Assembly (NCBI RefSeq): GCF_006385805.1
Contig: NZ_VFSG01000001.1
Coordinates: forward strand, 868,001-932,000
DNA from: Streptococcus xiaochunlingii
GTDB lineage: Bacteria; Bacillota; Bacilli; Lactobacillales; Streptococcaceae
Direction of reading: 5' to 3'
Length of the DNA stretch: 64,000 nucleotides
Each line of letters opens with the position of its first letter. The stretch's first letter is position 1. Below are positions 62,282 to 64,000 of this stretch, in pieces. The position numbers and the translations under genes are program-made. The notes beneath the pieces are model-generated. The model had not been told where the DNA came from. It ran no database searches and saw only the letters and a list, made by a program, of their open reading frames with translations.

Positions 62282-64000
62282 CTATTTGTTTCTGGACTTA
62301 TGCAGATGGGTCACCAAGGTATATACAAGACGATTCATCACCCATAAGACTCCTTCCATGACTAGTCCTAGGACAAGGGTCAAGATCCAGCCAGTCAGAT
62401 GAAGCTGACTGAGATTAAAAATGGAAGAAAATACAAAGACCGACAGACAAAATCCTGCTACATTTAGAAGGATAATGCCCAATTTTACATGATTAAAGGG
62501 AAGGCTGAGTTGGTATACTTTTGTAAAGCCAATCAAAGCTAGCAGGTAAATCGAGATGGTCGAAATATCTCCCTGACTTAATCCAAGGAAAGGACCCAGA
62601 ACCACAAGAAAAAGGACCGATATGAGATTGGTCAAGGCAGCTGGAAGAGCCTGCTCTATCACGGTTTCAATAAAGTCTCCTTCTATCCGGGCACGATTCT
62701 TCTCCAGGGCTAGTAAGAAACCGGGGATTCCAATGGTAAATCCACTGATCAAGGACATTTGAGAAGCCTGAATGGGATAAGTGAAAGCAAAGAGAATAGC
62801 CAAGATAGCCAATAATATTGAAAAGATATTCTTGACCAAAAAGAGACTCGCTGAACGTTGAATATTGTTGACCACTCGGCGACCTTCATCCACAATCGAC
62901 GGCATGTGGGAGAAGTCTGAGTCTAAAAGCACAACCTGAGCTACCTTTTTGGTCGCATCGTGTCCCGTATTCATGGCAATACTACAATCAGCTTTTTTCA
63001 TAGCGAGGATATCATTGACCCCATCTCCTGTCATTCCAACCTTATGACCATCCGCCTGCAAGCTCTCTACGAGGATTTGTTTTTGCTCTGGACTAACTCG
63101 TCCAAAGACTGTGTAGGACCGTGCTGCATCTACTACCTCCTCATATGTCTTAAGCTGACTCGCATCGACCACTTGATCTGCATCAGGAATACCTGCTTTC
63201 TGAGCAACGGCAGCAACTGTCACAGGATGATCCCCTGAGATAACTTTGATGGTCACCCCTTGTTTTTTGAAATAGGCGAAAGTTTCAGGGGCAGTCGATC
63301 GTATAGGATTCTCCAAGACCAAGGCTAGAAGGGGAAGGACTGGAGCTTCTAATACTTCCGTCAACTGCTCCCCCTGGTAATGCCCCAAAATAAGGACACG
63401 CGCTCCTCGTTCGATCTCTCGCTGCCAGACTTCTTGGTAAGCATCGAGATCATCTCTGAGCAAAACATCCGGTGCTCCTAATAGGTAGATCCCTTGTTGG
63501 AACTGAAGTCCCCCGAATTTCTTCTTAGATGAAAAAGGAAGACGGTCTTGGACGGTCCAAACTTCACTTGTTTGGACTGAGTGATACTGCCGAATGGCCG
63601 TGATGGTATCATTCTGATCCTCACTGGCCTGAAGATAGTGACTTAATATTTCTTTGCCTTCTTTTTCATCTAGTGCCAAGGGGAGGAGATCACTCACCTG
63701 CATCCTGTGTTCGGTAATGGTTCCCGTCTTGTCTAAACAAAGGACGTCGATACGAGATAGGGTTTCAATTCCCTTCATACTGTTGAGTAAGACCTTTTGA
63801 AGGGCTAAGCGGGTTGCTCCAAGCACCAAGGCCAGGGTCATTAAGAGGTAGAGTCCTTCTGGGATCATCCCAATGATGGCACCAACCATAGAGGTGATGC
63901 TAACTTTGAGGGAGTCTTGATTTCCTAGATAGCTCTGCAAGAACAAGAGCAAGCCAATCGGGATGAGAATCATTCCGATCATTCGGACGAGACCATCCAC
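62282..64000 (-). CDS. Cation-transporting P-type ATPase (N-terminus outside window)
   Basis: The C-terminal 572 residues of an E1-E2 ATPase are present; the 5' end runs off the right edge, so the first codon is not a start. Phosphorylation motif DKTGTITE, the hinge TGDGVNDILAMKKADCS and a PEGL motif in helix 4 (MIPEGLYLL) are seen. The P-domain is complete and six C-terminal helices follow. PEGL in place of a CPC/CPH motif excludes heavy-metal P1B pumps and suits P2-like Ca/Mg or Mn exporters, though the exact ion is not determinable. Confidence 0.92.
   Translation of the reverse strand: MDGLVRMIGMILIPIGLLLFLQSYLGNQDSLKVSITSMVGAIIGMIPEGLYLLMTLALVLGATRLALQKVLLNSMKGIETLSRIDVLCLDKTGTITEHRMQVSDLLPLALDEKEGKEILSHYLQASEDQNDTITAIRQYHSVQTSEVWTVQDRLPFSSKKKFGGLQFQQGIYLLGAPDVLLRDDLDAYQEVWQREIERGARVLILGHYQGEQLTEVLEAPVLPLLALVLENPIRSTAPETFAYFKKQGVTIKVISGDHPVTVAAVAQKAGIPDADQVVDASQLKTYEEVVDAARSYTVFGRVSPEQKQILVESLQADGHKVGMTGDGVNDILAMKKADCSIAMNTGHDATKKVAQVVLLDSDFSHMPSIVDEGRRVVNNIQRSASLFLVKNIFSILLAILAILFAFTYPIQASQMSLISGFTIGIPGFLLALEKNRARIEGDFIETVIEQALPAALTNLISVLFLVVLGPFLGLSQGDISTISIYLLALIGFTKVYQLSLPFNHVKLGIILLNVAGFCLSVFVFSSIFNLSQLHLTGWILTLVLGLVMEGVLWVMNRLVYTLVTHLHKSRNK

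Noticed and set aside
62282-64000. Copper or cadmium P1B ATPase
   Set aside because: The membrane motif is PEGL rather than CPx, so a heavy-metal pump is unlikely.

Overview
The window comes from a low-GC Gram-positive coccus of the genus Streptococcus, most likely the mitis/sanguinis/parasanguinis side of the genus. The evidence is the VicRKX two-component operon followed by rnc-smc-ftsY, the CpoA-type glycolipid synthase pair, the ccpA/pepQ divergent pair, the ybeY-dgkA-era-mutM-coaE-pmrA-rpmG-secG block with rnr-smpB, and LPXTG and coiled-coil surface proteins. I cannot fix the species from sequence alone. Most genes lie on the minus strand and look like ordinary chromosomal core genes.

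Layout. 1-3920: 5' part of a large coiled-coil surface protein with a SEC10/PgrA-like region, diverging from a small XRE regulator. 4060-15000: ftsY, two HAD hydrolases, smc, rnc, a DUF454 membrane protein and vicXKR. 15000-19520: a decayed thrS 3' fragment, a DUF389 membrane protein, an intergenic repeat, then thrS and a MazG-like gene under a T-box. 19580-26150: two glycolipid glycosyltransferases, ccpA, pepQ, an Rrf2 regulator and a phosphoesterase. 26200-33080: an ABC permease/ATPase pair, a TetR regulator and an LPETG-anchored 5'-nucleotidase. 33088-36033: an accessory island holding a CstR-like regulator, a rhodanese and a truncated VOC gene, bounded by inverted relics of one IS1182-type element. 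36060-42910: a PrsW-like protease, two secreted C69 dipeptidases, lrgAB and tehB. 42909-50730: smpB, rnr, secG, rpmG, pmrA, coaE, mutM, era, dgkA and ybeY. 50819-54580: a heterodimeric ABC exporter behind a leader peptide and two terminators. 54642-64000: tRNA-Thr, a GNAT acetyltransferase, ald, phoH, yozE, cvfB, frr-pyrH, rplKA, a DUF3397 protein and the 3' part of a P-type ATPase.

How the genes work together. CcpA is encoded here and cre-like sites precede four transcription units in the window: ccpA/pepQ, nt5e and both C69 dipeptidase genes. This suggests a local set of nutrient-scavenging exoenzymes tied to carbon status. The most notable system is the BmrCD/PatAB-like exporter at 50819-54580. 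A consensus promoter drives a 23-codon ORF with a good ribosome site, then two intrinsic terminators whose CCCAAG/CTTGGG arms can exchange partners, then the transporter genes. That is the layout of translation-dependent attenuation by ribosome-targeting drugs. A second is the CstR-rhodanese module, whose 8-bp inverted-repeat operator overlaps the rhodanese -10 box. Several start codons were reassigned by ribosome-binding-site position, and two genes (pmrA and the small membrane gene near 24300) lack ATG/GTG/TTG at the expected start.
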